A stretch of 22,903 nt of DNA, taken from an uncultured Bacilli bacterium (GTDB lineage Bacteria; Bacillota_I; Bacilli_A; RF39; UBA660). Both the position numbers and the translations under genes were made by a program. Shown piece by piece: positions 22,898 through 22,903 of this stretch (positions within the stretch are counted from its first letter, which is position 1; each line of letters starts with the position of its first letter). Under the pieces are notes generated by a model. It searched no databases. It had not been told where the DNA came from and was given only the letters and a program-made list of their open reading frames with translations. The stretch is from the NCBI GenBank assembly GCA_934149465.1, contig CAKPEZ010000009.1:1-22903 (forward strand), in the 5' to 3' direction.

Positions 22898-22903
22898 AAA
22901 ATT

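Overview
The window is very AT-rich DNA from a Gram-positive-type, low-GC Bacillota (Firmicutes) bacterium. The evidence is purine-rich Shine-Dalgarno sequences before most genes, TTGACA/TATAAT-type promoters with frequent extended -10 elements (TGnTATAAT), and a T-box leader in front of proS. Tryptophan is encoded by TGG and TGA works as a stop (438-residue reading frame ending at 4096), so the code is standard and not the Mycoplasma code. A secreted M23 cell-wall hydrolase argues for a walled cell. An uncultured gut Bacilli/Erysipelotrichia-like lineage is a reasonable guess, but it is inference.

Layout. Positions 1-5740 are an accessory region: a truncated hypothetical gene, a tandem repeat resembling IS21-family ends, a DUF3781 gene, a translationally coupled pair of unknown genes, an AlbA_2/Schlafen-type ATP-binding regulator flanked by 60-bp direct repeats, a stretch of gene relics, and a leucine-rich-repeat-like protein. 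Positions 5958-9159 hold a minus-strand operon (ASCH, NUDIX, SDR) divergent from a GT4 glycosyltransferase. Positions 9235-21605 are a chromosomal core block, all on the minus strand: a small Cys-rich protein, mutS, an EnvC-like M23 hydrolase, lemA, a DUF2207 membrane protein, a YgjP-like metallopeptidase, T-box-controlled proS (short, archaeal/eukaryotic-type form), a membrane-anchored protein of unknown function and an ABC-F ATPase. Positions 21710-22903 are again accessory: a plus-strand promoter and three small unknown genes, the last one frameshifted.

The most unusual item is a 70-72-bp element present three times (2564-2635, 21621-21690, 22827-22898). Read so that it starts AGTTAGTA, the two copies whose upstream DNA is in the window each lie exactly 6 nt behind an extended -10 promoter. 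Two copies end in an intrinsic terminator about 110-120 nt downstream. The third runs straight into the ribosome-binding site of a gene and carries a CUCC that could pair with it. Arms of a central hairpin change together between two copies. This looks like an RNA family (riboswitch-like leader or terminated small RNA) that I do not recognise. The terminator half of one copy recurs as a 95%-identical direct repeat on the far side of the AlbA_2 gene.

Intrinsic terminators are often packed onto stop codons, and 1-nt TAATG or 4-nt ATGA overlaps couple several gene pairs, so the genome is compact. No tRNA, rRNA or CRISPR array was seen.
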